Below, piece after piece: positions 1-5,781 of a DNA stretch of 11,872 bases. This DNA comes from Pseudomonadota bacterium (GTDB taxonomy: Bacteria; Pseudomonadota; Alphaproteobacteria; UBA9219; RGZA01). The position numbers were made by a program, and so were the translations under genes. The stretch covers positions 1-11,872 of the forward strand of contig JACQAB010000174.1 of the NCBI GenBank assembly GCA_016195205.1, given 5' to 3'. Position 1 is the stretch's first letter; each line of letters starts with the position of its first letter. The notes beneath the pieces are model-generated. The model was not told the DNA's origin and did not search any database. It saw only the letters and a list, made by a program, of their open reading frames with translations.

Positions 1-1061
1 ACATCGTCGTCATGCAGTCGGGAAGCAGCCTGTTCGGCGTGGTGGTGGATAAAGTGCACGACACGGAAGAAATCGTGGTCAAGCCGATTTCCACCATGCT
101 GCGCCAATTGAATATCTATTCGGGCAACACGTTGCTGGGAGGTGGCGGCGTGGTGATGATTTTGGATCCGAACGGCCTTGCCGCGCATGCCGGCCAAGCT
201 CATGAGGTAAAAGAAGGCCCCCAAGCCACCAAAGAGAAAAGCCGGGAACATCGTATTTCTTTCCTGTTGTTTCGCGCGGGTGAAGGCGCGCAAAAAGCCG
301 TGCCCCTGTCGCTGGTCACGCGGCTGGAAAGCATGGATATGGAGGCGGTGGAACAAACCGATGGCCGCCGCGTCATCCAATATCACGGCCATTTGATGCC
401 GCTGATGCCGGCGAATGACCATTTCTCCATTCCCGGCAGCGGCAAAATGCCCGTATTGGTGTTCTCGGATCATGGAAACAGCCTAGGCGTGGTTGTTCAG
501 GAAATTCTGGATATTGTCGAAGAAGAGCTGCAAATCCAGCTTTCCGGCAGCGGCCAGGCGCATTTGGGCAGCGCCATCATCGGCGGTAAGGCCACCGACA
601 TCGTCGATGCCAGCTATTTTCTGGCCGAAGCATTCGGCAACGCCTTCGCTAAAAAGGAAGAAGATTCATCTCCGGCGCATGCGCGCCTTCTTCTGGTGGA
701 TGACAGTGCTTTTTTCCGCAACCTGCTGACGCCTTATTTAAGCGTGGCGGGGTATGACGTCACAGCCGTCGGTACCGCCGCGCAGGCTCTGGCCTTGTGC
801 AGCAACGGGGCCATGTTCGACGCCATTGTCAGCGATCTGGAAATGCCGGAAATGGATGGTTTCCAGTTCGCCGCCAATCTTCGCGCCATCACGCGCTGGG
901 CGGGCACGCCGCTGATCGCGCTTTCGTCCCTTTCCGGTCCGCGCGACCAGGAACGCTGCCGTAAAGCCGGCTTTACCGGCCATGTGCCCAAATTCGACCG
1001 TGACAAGCTTCTGGCCACGCTGACCGAGTCTCTACGCCCACCCATGAAAGGAACGGCCTAA
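1..1061 (+). CDS. cheA: Hybrid chemotaxis histidine kinase CheA, C-terminal part (CheW-like x2 plus receiver); 5' end outside window
   Basis: This is the C-terminal part of the chemotaxis kinase that phosphorylates CheY in the receptor array. The reading frame is open to the window edge (I-V-V precede the first Met), so the ATG at 12 is internal. The first codons (FGVVVDKVHDTEEIVVKP) are the typical CheA P5 regulatory domain, which ends near base 180 in GGGGVVMILDPNGLA. A second CheW-like unit follows at about 245-640 (PVLVFSDHGNSLGVVVQEIL, then GSAIIGGKATDIVD). A receiver domain spans about 685-1040. It has the acidic pair DD (699-704), the phospho-acceptor Asp in SDLEMPEMDG (834-836), a Ser in ALSS and the Lys in VPKFD. 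The HATPase and Hpt domains must lie upstream of the window. The stop is 2 nt before cheW, so the two are clearly in one operon. Family assignment is firm. That the receiver acts as a phosphate sink or in feedback is inference. Confidence 0.95.
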   Translation, partial: IVVMQSGSSLFGVVVDKVHDTEEIVVKPISTMLRQLNIYSGNTLLGGGGVVMILDPNGLAAHAGQAHEVKEGPQATKEKSREHRISFLLFRAGEGAQKAVPLSLVTRLESMDMEAVEQTDGRRVIQYHGHLMPLMPANDHFSIPGSGKMPVLVFSDHGNSLGVVVQEILDIVEEELQIQLSGSGQAHLGSAIIGGKATDIVDASYFLAEAFGNAFAKKEEDSSPAHARLLLVDDSAFFRNLLTPYLSVAGYDVTAVGTAAQALALCSNGAMFDAIVSDLEMPEMDGFQFAANLRAITRWAGTPLIALSSLSGPRDQERCRKAGFTGHVPKFDRDKLLATLTESLRPPMKGTA

Positions 1062-1063
1062 CC

Positions 1064-1609
1064 ATGGATACGCCCGAGCTTGTCACTTTTACCCTTGGCC
1101 CACAGCTTTTCGGAATCCCCGTCTTGCAGGTGCGCGACGTGCTGCCCCTGCAAAAAATCGCAGTGATTCCCTGCGCGCCTGCAGGTGTATGCGGCGCCGT
1201 TAATCTTCGTGGCCGCATCGCCACGGCCATCAGCCTGCGCCATAAATTCGGCCTTATATCTTCGGAAGACGGGCAGGGCATGTTCATCGTGGTCGAGCAT
1301 AAGGGCGAGCTTTACAGCCTTATGGTCGACAGCGTGGGCGATGTGATGCATCTTTCGGTCGAAGATTTCGAGCCCACCCCCGTGAATCTCGATCCCCTCT
1401 GGCAAGGCACGGCCTGCGGGCTGTTCCGGCTGGAGGGACGGCTTTTGGTGGTTCTGGATGTTCCGCGCCTGCTTGATCTTGTGCATACAAGTTCCCCCCT
1501 CCCTTCCACTTCCGCTAAAGCTACGGCAGACGCGTTTTCTGCGGCAACCCGGCGTAACCTTGGCGAAGCCGGGTCGGGAGGGGCTGGGGGAGGGCATCAT
1601 CAAGCATGA
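1064..1609 (+). CDS. cheW: Chemotaxis coupling protein CheW with repeat-encoded C-terminal tail
   Basis: CheW is the adaptor that links CheA to chemoreceptors. Residues about 4-145 form one CheW domain: FTLGPQLFGIPVLQVRDVLP at the start, the conserved NLRGRI segment near residue 47, then VDSVGDVM and VLDVPRLLDL. The ATG follows the cheA stop by 2 nt, with an AAAGGA ribosome site at 1047-1052 inside the end of cheA. The protein has 181 residues, some 20-30 more than a usual single-domain CheW. The extra tail (from about residue 145) is low-complexity (STSAKATADAFSAATRRN, then a Gly-rich end). It is encoded by a GC-rich palindromic repeat that begins near 1494. The ancestral stop was therefore probably displaced by repeat insertion. 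The CheW fold should be complete without the tail. Confidence 0.95.
   Translation: MDTPELVTFTLGPQLFGIPVLQVRDVLPLQKIAVIPCAPAGVCGAVNLRGRIATAISLRHKFGLISSEDGQGMFIVVEHKGELYSLMVDSVGDVMHLSVEDFEPTPVNLDPLWQGTACGLFRLEGRLLVVLDVPRLLDLVHTSSPLPSTSAKATADAFSAATRRNLGEAGSGGAGGGHHQA
1494..1594. repeat. GC-rich palindromic element inside the 3' end of cheW
   Basis: Outer arms CCCCTCCC (1496-1503) and GGGAGGGG (1576-1583) are perfectly complementary. An inner stem ACCCGGC (1547-1553) pairs with GCCGGGT (1568-1574). The element starts in a C-run just after the last CheW-domain codons and ends in a G-rich stretch. It is read in frame as the SAKATAD-type tail of CheW. The outer limits are approximate. It resembles in principle the Rickettsia palindromic elements that insert in frame into genes, but I claim no sequence identity with them. 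Confidence 0.75.
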
Positions 1610-1643
1610 TCTAAATCCTGCTAGGTAATTCCCTCTCCTTTAT

Positions 1644-1662
1644 CCCCTCCCGAAGGGAGGGG
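1644..1662. repeat. Perfect 8-bp GC hairpin between cheW and cheY
   Basis: CCCCTCCC (1644-1651), loop GAA, then GGGAGGGG (1655-1662). The arm is identical to the outer arm of the element inside cheW, so this is probably a second or remnant copy of the same repeat family. No T-run follows directly (AAATGCG comes next), so it is a poor Rho-independent terminator, although the hairpin could still shape or protect the polycistronic message. The rest of the 99-base cheW-cheY gap shows no gene. Confidence 0.7.
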
Positions 1663-1708
1663 AAATGCGTTATGGTTTTGTTGAAAAGATTCTCCATAAA
1701 AAACTCCC

Positions 1709-2095
1709 ATGCCCGCCTCCAAAACCTGCCTGCTTGTTGAAGACAGCCGCGTGATACGCAAAGTAGCCGCCACCATCATGGAGGGCCTTGGTTACACTTG
1801 CCGCGAGGCCGAAAATGGCGAATTGGCCATGCAGGAATGCAAAAAAGCCATGCCCGATTTTGTCCTGCTGGACTGGAACATGCAGGTCATGAACGGAATT
1901 GATTTTCTGAAACAGCTGCGCGGCCTTCCGAACGGAAAAACGCCTAAGGTCATCTTCTGCACCACGCAGAACGAAATCGCGCATATTCAGGAAGGCCTGG
2001 CCGCCGGTGCCGACGAATACATCATGAAGCCGTTCGACAGCGATATCATCCGGTCGAAACTGGAGATGCTTGGGCTTATCGAAGAAAGCGGCTAA
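1709..2095 (+). CDS. cheY: Single-domain chemotaxis response regulator CheY
   Basis: A stand-alone receiver of 128 residues that, when phosphorylated by CheA, binds the flagellar switch. Key residues are in place: acidic pair E11-D12, phospho-acceptor D55 (VLLDWNMQVMNG), T85 (VIFCTT) and K107 (YIMKPFD). The spacings of 30 from D55 to T85 and 22 from T85 to K107 equal those of the classical CheY (57/87/109). The protein ends about 20 residues after the KPF motif with no output domain. No good Shine-Dalgarno sequence precedes the ATG (AAACTCCC), so the start rests on family length. A GATTC (GANTC methylation-type site) lies at 1688-1692. The stop is 2 nt before cheB, in another frame. Because the downstream CheB lacks a receiver, this gene could be mistaken for a split CheB receiver, but its sequence reads as a true CheY. 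Confidence 0.93.
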   Translation: MPASKTCLLVEDSRVIRKVAATIMEGLGYTCREAENGELAMQECKKAMPDFVLLDWNMQVMNGIDFLKQLRGLPNGKTPKVIFCTTQNEIAHIQEGLAAGADEYIMKPFDSDIIRSKLEMLGLIEESG

Positions 2096-2097
2096 CG

Positions 2098-2757
2098 ATG
2101 GGCAGCAAAGAAACGCCCGCGCCGCAGGCCAATCAAGCCGAAAAATCCTTTGTTTTAAGGAAAACGCCTGTCCTTCTGCCCGAGGCCATTGCCGTGGCCA
2201 GTTCGGCGGGCGGGCCGCAGGCTTTGTTCAAACTCATGCCGCATTTCAAGGATGTGATGCAGCCGGTGTTTGTTACCCAGCATATTCCTGCCTCGTTCAC
2301 CAGCGCCCTGGCCGGAAATATCCGCGCGCTAGCCCGCCGTGAGTGCATCGAAGCCACCGAAGGCATGCCTGTGCAGGCAGGAAAAATCTATCTGGCGCCC
2401 GGCTATTTTCACATGACGCTTGCGCAGGAAAGTTCGCGCAAGGTAATCCGCCTGAATCAGGACGCCCCGGAAAACTTCTGCCGTCCGGCGGCCGATCCCA
2501 TGCTGCGCAGCCTGGCCACCGTATATGCTGCCCGGCTTCTGGTCATTGTGCTTACCGGCATGGGCAGCGACGGGTTGAAGGGCTGCGAGGCCGTGGTGGG
2601 GGCGGGCGGCACCGTGATCGCACAGGATCAAGCCTCCAGCGTCGTATTGGGCATGCCCGGCGTGGTGGCGGGGGCAGGGCTGTGCCATGCCGTATTGCCG
2701 CTTGAGGACATAGGCCCTTATGTGGTGAATCTTGCCAAACGGGGGGCCGCCGCATGA
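2098..2757 (+). CDS. cheB: Receptor methylesterase/glutamine deamidase CheB, catalytic domain only
   Basis: CheB removes methyl groups from receptor glutamates (and deamidates glutamines) to reset sensitivity. The 219 residues cover only the methylesterase domain (about 28-215). The catalytic triad is visible: S36 (SSAGGP), H62 (TQHIP) and D158 (LTGMGSDG). The spacings of 26 and 96 are the same as in the enteric enzyme (S164, H190, D286), so the active site is intact. Canonical CheB has about 140 more N-terminal residues forming a CheA-phosphorylated receiver that represses the enzyme. Here only a short, uncharged-to-basic leader (residues 1-27) remains. The gene begins 2 nt after cheY, and its ATGA overlaps the start of cheR, so translation is probably coupled. 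Catalytic function is confident. The consequence of the missing receiver is inferred. Confidence 0.93.
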   Translation: MGSKETPAPQANQAEKSFVLRKTPVLLPEAIAVASSAGGPQALFKLMPHFKDVMQPVFVTQHIPASFTSALAGNIRALARRECIEATEGMPVQAGKIYLAPGYFHMTLAQESSRKVIRLNQDAPENFCRPAADPMLRSLATVYAARLLVIVLTGMGSDGLKGCEAVVGAGGTVIAQDQASSVVLGMPGVVAGAGLCHAVLPLEDIGPYVVNLAKRGAAA

Positions 2758-3593
2758 GGCAAGAAGATTTTGATTTATTGGCTGGGGTGGTGAAGCAGCG
2801 TTCCGGTCTCGTGCTGGGGCGCGACAAGGCCTATTTGGTGGAATCGCGCCTGATGCCGCTGGTGCGCAAATGGAATTTGAAAGATCTGGAAGAACTTTCT
2901 GCCCAGGTGCGCGCCAAGCGCGATGAAAAGGTGATGGCCGCCATTACCGAGGCCATGACCACCAATGAAACCTACTTCTTTCGCGACCTGAAGCCGTTTG
3001 ACCAATTCCGCAAGGTGGTGCTGCCGCATCTGCTGAAAGTGCGCGCCGCCAAAAAGCATATTCGCATCTGGTCGTCTGCCTGTTCTACCGGGCAGGAGGC
3101 TTATTCTTTGGCCATGATCTTGTCGGAAGAGGCGGCGAAGCTGGCGGGATGGAAGGTTGACATTATCGGCACCGATCTTTCCACCGAAGTAGTAGAGCGT
3201 GCGAAACTGGGCATTTACAACCAGTTCGAGGTGCAACGCGGCTTGCCGGTCACCCTGCTAATCAAATATTTTCAGCAGAACGGCGACAAATGGCAGATCA
3301 ACGAAAAGCTGCGCGAAATGGCGCAGTTCCGGTTGATGAATCTGCTGGGCGACTGGGGCGCGCTAGGCAGTTTCGACGTAGTTTTCTGCCGCAACGTGCT
3401 GATTTATTTCGAACCCTCCACCAAAACCGGCATTCTGGAACGCATCAGCGATCATCTGGCGCCTGACGGTGTGCTGTTCCTGGGCGGGGCCGAGGCGGTG
3501 CTGAACCTCACCAACCGATTCAAAATCGTCGATGCTCATAAAGGGCTTTACGTGCCCGCCGCCTGCCCGGCGGATTTGTGGAAGGCGGCGTAA
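2754..3593 (+). CDS. cheR: Chemoreceptor glutamate methyltransferase CheR
   Basis: CheR uses S-adenosylmethionine to methylate receptor glutamates, opposing CheB. The 279 residues match the family length. The N-terminal helical domain (about 1-75) ends in the conserved TTNETYFFRD (69-78). The SAM-binding core begins with WSSACSTGQEAYSL (106-119), followed by GTDLS with D141 placed to bind the ribose, and FDVVFCRNVLIYF (207-219) closes the methyltransferase signature. A C-terminal AlaTrp-type pentapeptide-binding role cannot be judged from sequence. Start: ATG overlaps the cheB stop as ATGA. The last 46 bases overlap the 3' end of the convergent glycosylasparaginase gene. It is the last gene of the visible che operon and no terminator hairpin is seen after it. 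Confidence 0.96.
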   Translation: MRQEDFDLLAGVVKQRSGLVLGRDKAYLVESRLMPLVRKWNLKDLEELSAQVRAKRDEKVMAAITEAMTTNETYFFRDLKPFDQFRKVVLPHLLKVRAAKKHIRIWSSACSTGQEAYSLAMILSEEAAKLAGWKVDIIGTDLSTEVVERAKLGIYNQFEVQRGLPVTLLIKYFQQNGDKWQINEKLREMAQFRLMNLLGDWGALGSFDVVFCRNVLIYFEPSTKTGILERISDHLAPDGVLFLGGAEAVLNLTNRFKIVDAHKGLYVPAACPADLWKAA

Positions 3594-4513
3594 GAAATTT
3601 TTACCGACCTCGCTTCATGTTTCACGGCCGCCGCGGCAACGCCATCCCAGTGATAATAATCGATCGGCGTGGTGTAATTCACCGCCACCACGTCCAGCTT
3701 TCCTGTTTCATCGATCGCGTGAATAACCAGGCCGGAAAGCAAGCCGCCCTGCAGGCACCGCACATTCTCAAGGCAGGTTTTCATAGCCTTATCAAGGCTT
3801 TGCCCGGCTTGGCGGAAGTTGATCAGCGCATGTGGAACCAGCATGCGCAACGCCATTTCGCCCGTGCCGGTGCAGCCTGCCGCGCCAAAGCGATTATCGG
3901 CATAAATTCCGGCGCCAATCACCGGGCTGTCACCCAGGCGTCCAGGATATTTCATTCCCCAGCCCGAGGTGCTGGCCGCCGCCGCGATATTTCCCGCGCG
4001 GTCCTGCGCCATGAACACCGTGGTGTCGCGCGAGGATTTTTTATTGATCTGCTCATGGCATAAATCAATCAGCGGCGCTTGCGGCCAATCACGCCGCTTG
4101 GATTCCGGAAGCGCCTGAAACCATTTTTCCCATTCCTGAAGGGCAGGGGTGGGCTGGTTGGGCACGGCCTCCGCGCCGATCTCGCGGGCAAAGCGGGCGG
4201 CGCCATCGCCCGCCAGCATCACATGCGGCAGGCGCTCCATCACCGCGCGGGCCACCGAAATGGGGTGCTTGAACCCCTCCAGGGCGCCCACTGACCCCGC
4301 GCGGAAGGTTTTCCCGCACAGGATCGAGGCATCCTGGGTCACGTGGCCGGTAATGTCGGGCCTGCCGATATGGCCCACGGAAAGACAGGGGGCGTTCAGC
4401 TCCACCTCGCGGATGCCGGCTTCAATGGCATCCAGCGCGCTTTCGCCGCGTTTCAGCTTTGCAAGGGTGGTTTTCAGGCCGGGCAGCCCGGCGCTGTTGG
4501 TAAGAAGGAACAT
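3548..4513 (-). CDS. N4-(beta-N-acetylglucosaminyl)-L-asparaginase / isoaspartyl peptidase family Ntn-hydrolase
   Basis: An N-terminal-nucleophile hydrolase of the glycosylasparaginase (T2) family, which cleaves Asn-linked N-acetylglucosamine or beta-aspartyl bonds after self-processing. The 321 residues include SALDAIEAGIREVE (25-38), SVGHIGRPD (45-53) and HVMLAGDGAARFA (97-109). The predicted autocleavage site is RD/T with nucleophile T164, then STSGWGMKYPGRLGDSPVIG with the substrate-binding Arg and Asp, and GCTGTGE. Thr165 replaces the usual aliphatic residue after the nucleophile. There is no obvious secretion signal, so it is likely cytoplasmic. The start fits the family N-terminus, but there is no Shine-Dalgarno sequence: a hairpin repeat ends 1 nt before the ATG. 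It lies downstream of ctrA on the same strand and its end overlaps cheR convergently by 46 nt. Exact substrate (glycoasparagine or isoaspartyl peptide) is undetermined, and no link to chemotaxis is evident. Confidence 0.88.
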   Translation of the reverse strand: MFLLTNSAGLPGLKTTLAKLKRGESALDAIEAGIREVELNAPCLSVGHIGRPDITGHVTQDASILCGKTFRAGSVGALEGFKHPISVARAVMERLPHVMLAGDGAARFAREIGAEAVPNQPTPALQEWEKWFQALPESKRRDWPQAPLIDLCHEQINKKSSRDTTVFMAQDRAGNIAAAASTSGWGMKYPGRLGDSPVIGAGIYADNRFGAAGCTGTGEMALRMLVPHALINFRQAGQSLDKAMKTCLENVRCLQGGLLSGLVIHAIDETGKLDVVAVNYTTPIDYYHWDGVAAAAVKHEARSVKISYAAFHKSAGQAAGT

Positions 4514-4514
4514 C

Positions 4515-4604
4515 CAGAGATCAGATATCAGAAGTCAGAGATCAGAAAAAGAATACGGTGGCCGCCAAAGACTTTGTCATCTGACCTCTGATATCTGGTC
4601 TCTG
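4515..4604. repeat. Heptamer-built hairpin element (CAG-N4 / CTG-N4) between ctrA and the asparaginase gene
   Basis: Left arm 4515-4538 and right arm 4581-4604 are complementary at 22 of 24 positions, with a 42-nt loop. The left side is a tandem series of 7-nt units: CAGAGAT, CAGATAT, CAGAAGT, CAGAGAT, then CAG (4515-4545). The right side is the matching CTG series (CTGACCT, CTGATAT, CTGGTCT, CTG). The element touches the ctrA stop codon (4605-4607) and ends 1 nt before the ATG of the next gene, so it fills the whole intergenic space. It has the same design as the element at 10234-10291. Confidence 0.9.
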
Positions 4605-5339
4605 TTAAGCCGAAGCGGCCCGGGATGCGGCGGCCGCTTTCGCTGCCTCATCACCTGCGGCACCCATCGGATCGCGCAGCACATAGCCACGGCCCCACAC
4701 GGTTTCAATGTAATTGTCCCCGCTGGTGGCGTTCATCAGCTTCTTGCGCAGTTTGCACACAAAGACGTCGATGATTTTAAGCTCGGGCTCGTCCATGCCG
4801 CCGTAAAGATGGTTCAGGAACATTTCCTTGGTAAGGGTGGTGCCCTTGCGCAAAGAAAGAAGCTCAAGAATGCCATATTCCTTGCCGGTAAGGTGCAGAG
4901 GCTGGCCCTCTACCTCCACCGTGCGGGTATCCAGATTGACGGTCAGCTTGCCGGTGCGGATCACGCTGTCAGAATGACCCTTGCTGCGGCGGATGATGGC
5001 ATGGATACGGGCTACCAACTCGCGCCGGTCGAAGGGCTTGGTCAGATAGTCATCGGCACCGAAGCCCAAGCCACGGATCTTGTTGTCCAGCTCATTAAGG
5101 CCAGAAAGAATCAGGATCGGGGTATTCACCTTCGCCTGACGCAGGCGGCGCAGAACTTCATACCCGTCAATGTCGGGCAGCATCAGGTCAAGGATGATGA
5201 TGTCGTAGTCGTAAAGTTTGCCGATCTCGAGACCGTCTTCACCCAAATCGGTGGTGTCGACGATGAAGCCTTCGGCTTGCAGCATTAGTTCAATGCTCTT
5301 GGCAATTGAACTATCGTCTTCGACAAGCAGCACGCGCAT
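4605..5339 (-). CDS. ctrA: Cell-cycle master response regulator CtrA
   Basis: CtrA is the OmpR-type DNA-binding regulator that, phosphorylated through the CckA-ChpT relay, controls flagellar, chemotaxis, division and replication genes in Alphaproteobacteria. The receiver (1-115) begins [20 protein letters not shown] and has E7-D8-D9, phospho-acceptor D51 ([17 protein letters not shown]) and K in LTKPFD. The winged-helix domain (about 125-225) has [18 protein letters not shown], the [14 protein letters not shown] recognition region and the ending [11 protein letters not shown]. All are near-invariant CtrA signatures. The total of 244 residues exceeds the Caulobacter protein by about a dozen because of an alanine-rich tail ([13 protein letters not shown]). 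Start: ATG preceded by AAGGGG, with a GAATC (GANTC) in the spacer. The gene is divergent from fliI across 442 nt that holds TTAA-type motifs, suggesting autoregulation and control of fliIJ (inference). Confidence 0.97.
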   Translation of the reverse strand: MRVLLVEDDSSIAKSIELMLQAEGFIVDTTDLGEDGLEIGKLYDYDIIILDLMLPDIDGYEVLRRLRQAKVNTPILILSGLNELDNKIRGLGFGADDYLTKPFDRRELVARIHAIIRRSKGHSDSVIRTGKLTVNLDTRTVEVEGQPLHLTGKEYGILELLSLRKGTTLTKEMFLNHLYGGMDEPELKIIDVFVCKLRKKLMNATSGDNYIETVWGRGYVLRDPMGAAGDEAAKAAAASRAASA

Positions 5340-5379
5340 GGGATTCCCCTTTTAGCTGTCCTTATTTTCACCTTTATCC

Positions 5380-5447
5380 TTAACGGACCTAAGGCTTGTT
5401 AAGGCTTCTTAGGAAAGGTTACATTAATTAACCCTAACAACCATTAA
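5380..5447. promoter_or_regulatory. Phased TTAA-like tetramer array upstream of ctrA (candidate CtrA-binding region)
   Basis: TTAA or one-mismatch tetramers begin at 5380, 5389 (CTAA), 5399, 5409 (TTAG), 5419 (TTAC), 5424, 5428, 5434 (CTAA) and 5444, mostly 10 bases apart. TTAACC, the CtrA half-site core, is at 5428-5433. A near-direct repeat TAAGGCTTGT / TAAGGCTTCT lies at 5390-5409. The known CtrA consensus is TTAA-N7-TTAA, an 11-base step, so the 10-base step is not an exact match. The position upstream of ctrA makes autoregulatory binding plausible. Confidence 0.45.
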
Positions 5448-5583
5448 TTTTTTATGAAAACGGGCGATCTGGCATAGAAATTGTGGTGTGCAATTTTTAG
5501 CCTGTTGTTTTTGCTGTTAGTTTTTTTGACCTAAAAATTTGTCCGTTCCGGTTTCGTTACGGATCGGCTCGGACCCTAACAGC

Positions 5584-5650
5584 TTCATCCCGGCAAGCCG
5601 GGATCCATCTTGCAGCTTGGCCATATTGGATTCCGGCTTGCATCGGAATG
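5584..5650. repeat. TCATCCCGG-type palindromic repeat upstream of fliI
   Basis: ATCCCGGC (5587-5594) pairs with GCCGGGAT (5597-5604) as a local hairpin. The left part (from TCATCCCGG, 5585) also pairs imperfectly with the right part (GGATTCCGGCTTGC...CGGAATGA, about 5628-5650), giving a long degenerate inverted repeat. The ends match those of the repeats at 7119-7227 and 7692-7778, so this is a third, more decayed copy of one family. Confidence 0.75.
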
Positions 5651-5781
5651 AGGCGAGGAGAGAGAGGCCTCTTTTGAAAAACAGTTCATTTGAAACGGGT
5701 AAGATGCATAAAGGTCAGGTTAAGTAATTTTATACTTTTTGCCTTATGCTTTTCTAACCTGTCCAAAATCTGAATCCCTGT

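Larger units (their letters stand above)
5340..5781. other. 442-base divergent intergenic region ctrA/fliI
   Basis: No credible gene is present. The ctrA-proximal part (5345-5460) is AT-rich, unlike the GC-rich coding sequence, and holds the phased TTAA-like tetramers listed separately. A T-rich stretch follows (5496-5540). A palindromic repeat occupies about 5584-5650. The fliI-proximal 80 bases are again AT-rich (AGTAATTTTATACTTTTTGCC, 5724-5744, promoter-like but not assigned). GANTC sites occur at 5342-5346, 5629-5633 and 5772-5776. The first and last lie within 15 nt of the ctrA and fliI start codons. Confidence 0.8.

Noticed and set aside
1058..1603. Minus-strand open frame of 181 codons opposite cheW
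   Set aside because: It is antisense to a clear CheW domain, is low in motif content and its start is inside the palindromic repeat.
1644..1680. Rho-independent terminator after cheW
   Set aside because: The hairpin is followed by AAATGCG and only a scattered TTTTG later, and cheY-cheB-cheR continue in the same direction.
1709..2757. cheY and cheB as a single split CheB gene
   Set aside because: The receiver has the features of a free CheY, the pathway needs one, and the two genes are in different frames with a normal operon gap. A sequencing frameshift cannot be fully excluded.
4149..5288. Long plus-strand open frame of 379 codons opposite ctrA and the asparaginase gene
   Set aside because: It lies antisense to two confidently identified genes, runs through the heptamer repeat, and its translation has no recognisable motif. 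It is a by-product of GC-rich codon use.
5539..5727. 62-codon plus-strand open frame in the ctrA-fliI gap
   Set aside because: Most of it is the palindromic repeat read as protein; there is no ribosome site and no similarity to a known small protein.
5340..5781. Chromosome origin-like region next to ctrA with CtrA-type motifs
   Set aside because: No DnaA-box cluster is visible by eye, and the motifs are explained by ctrA autoregulation.
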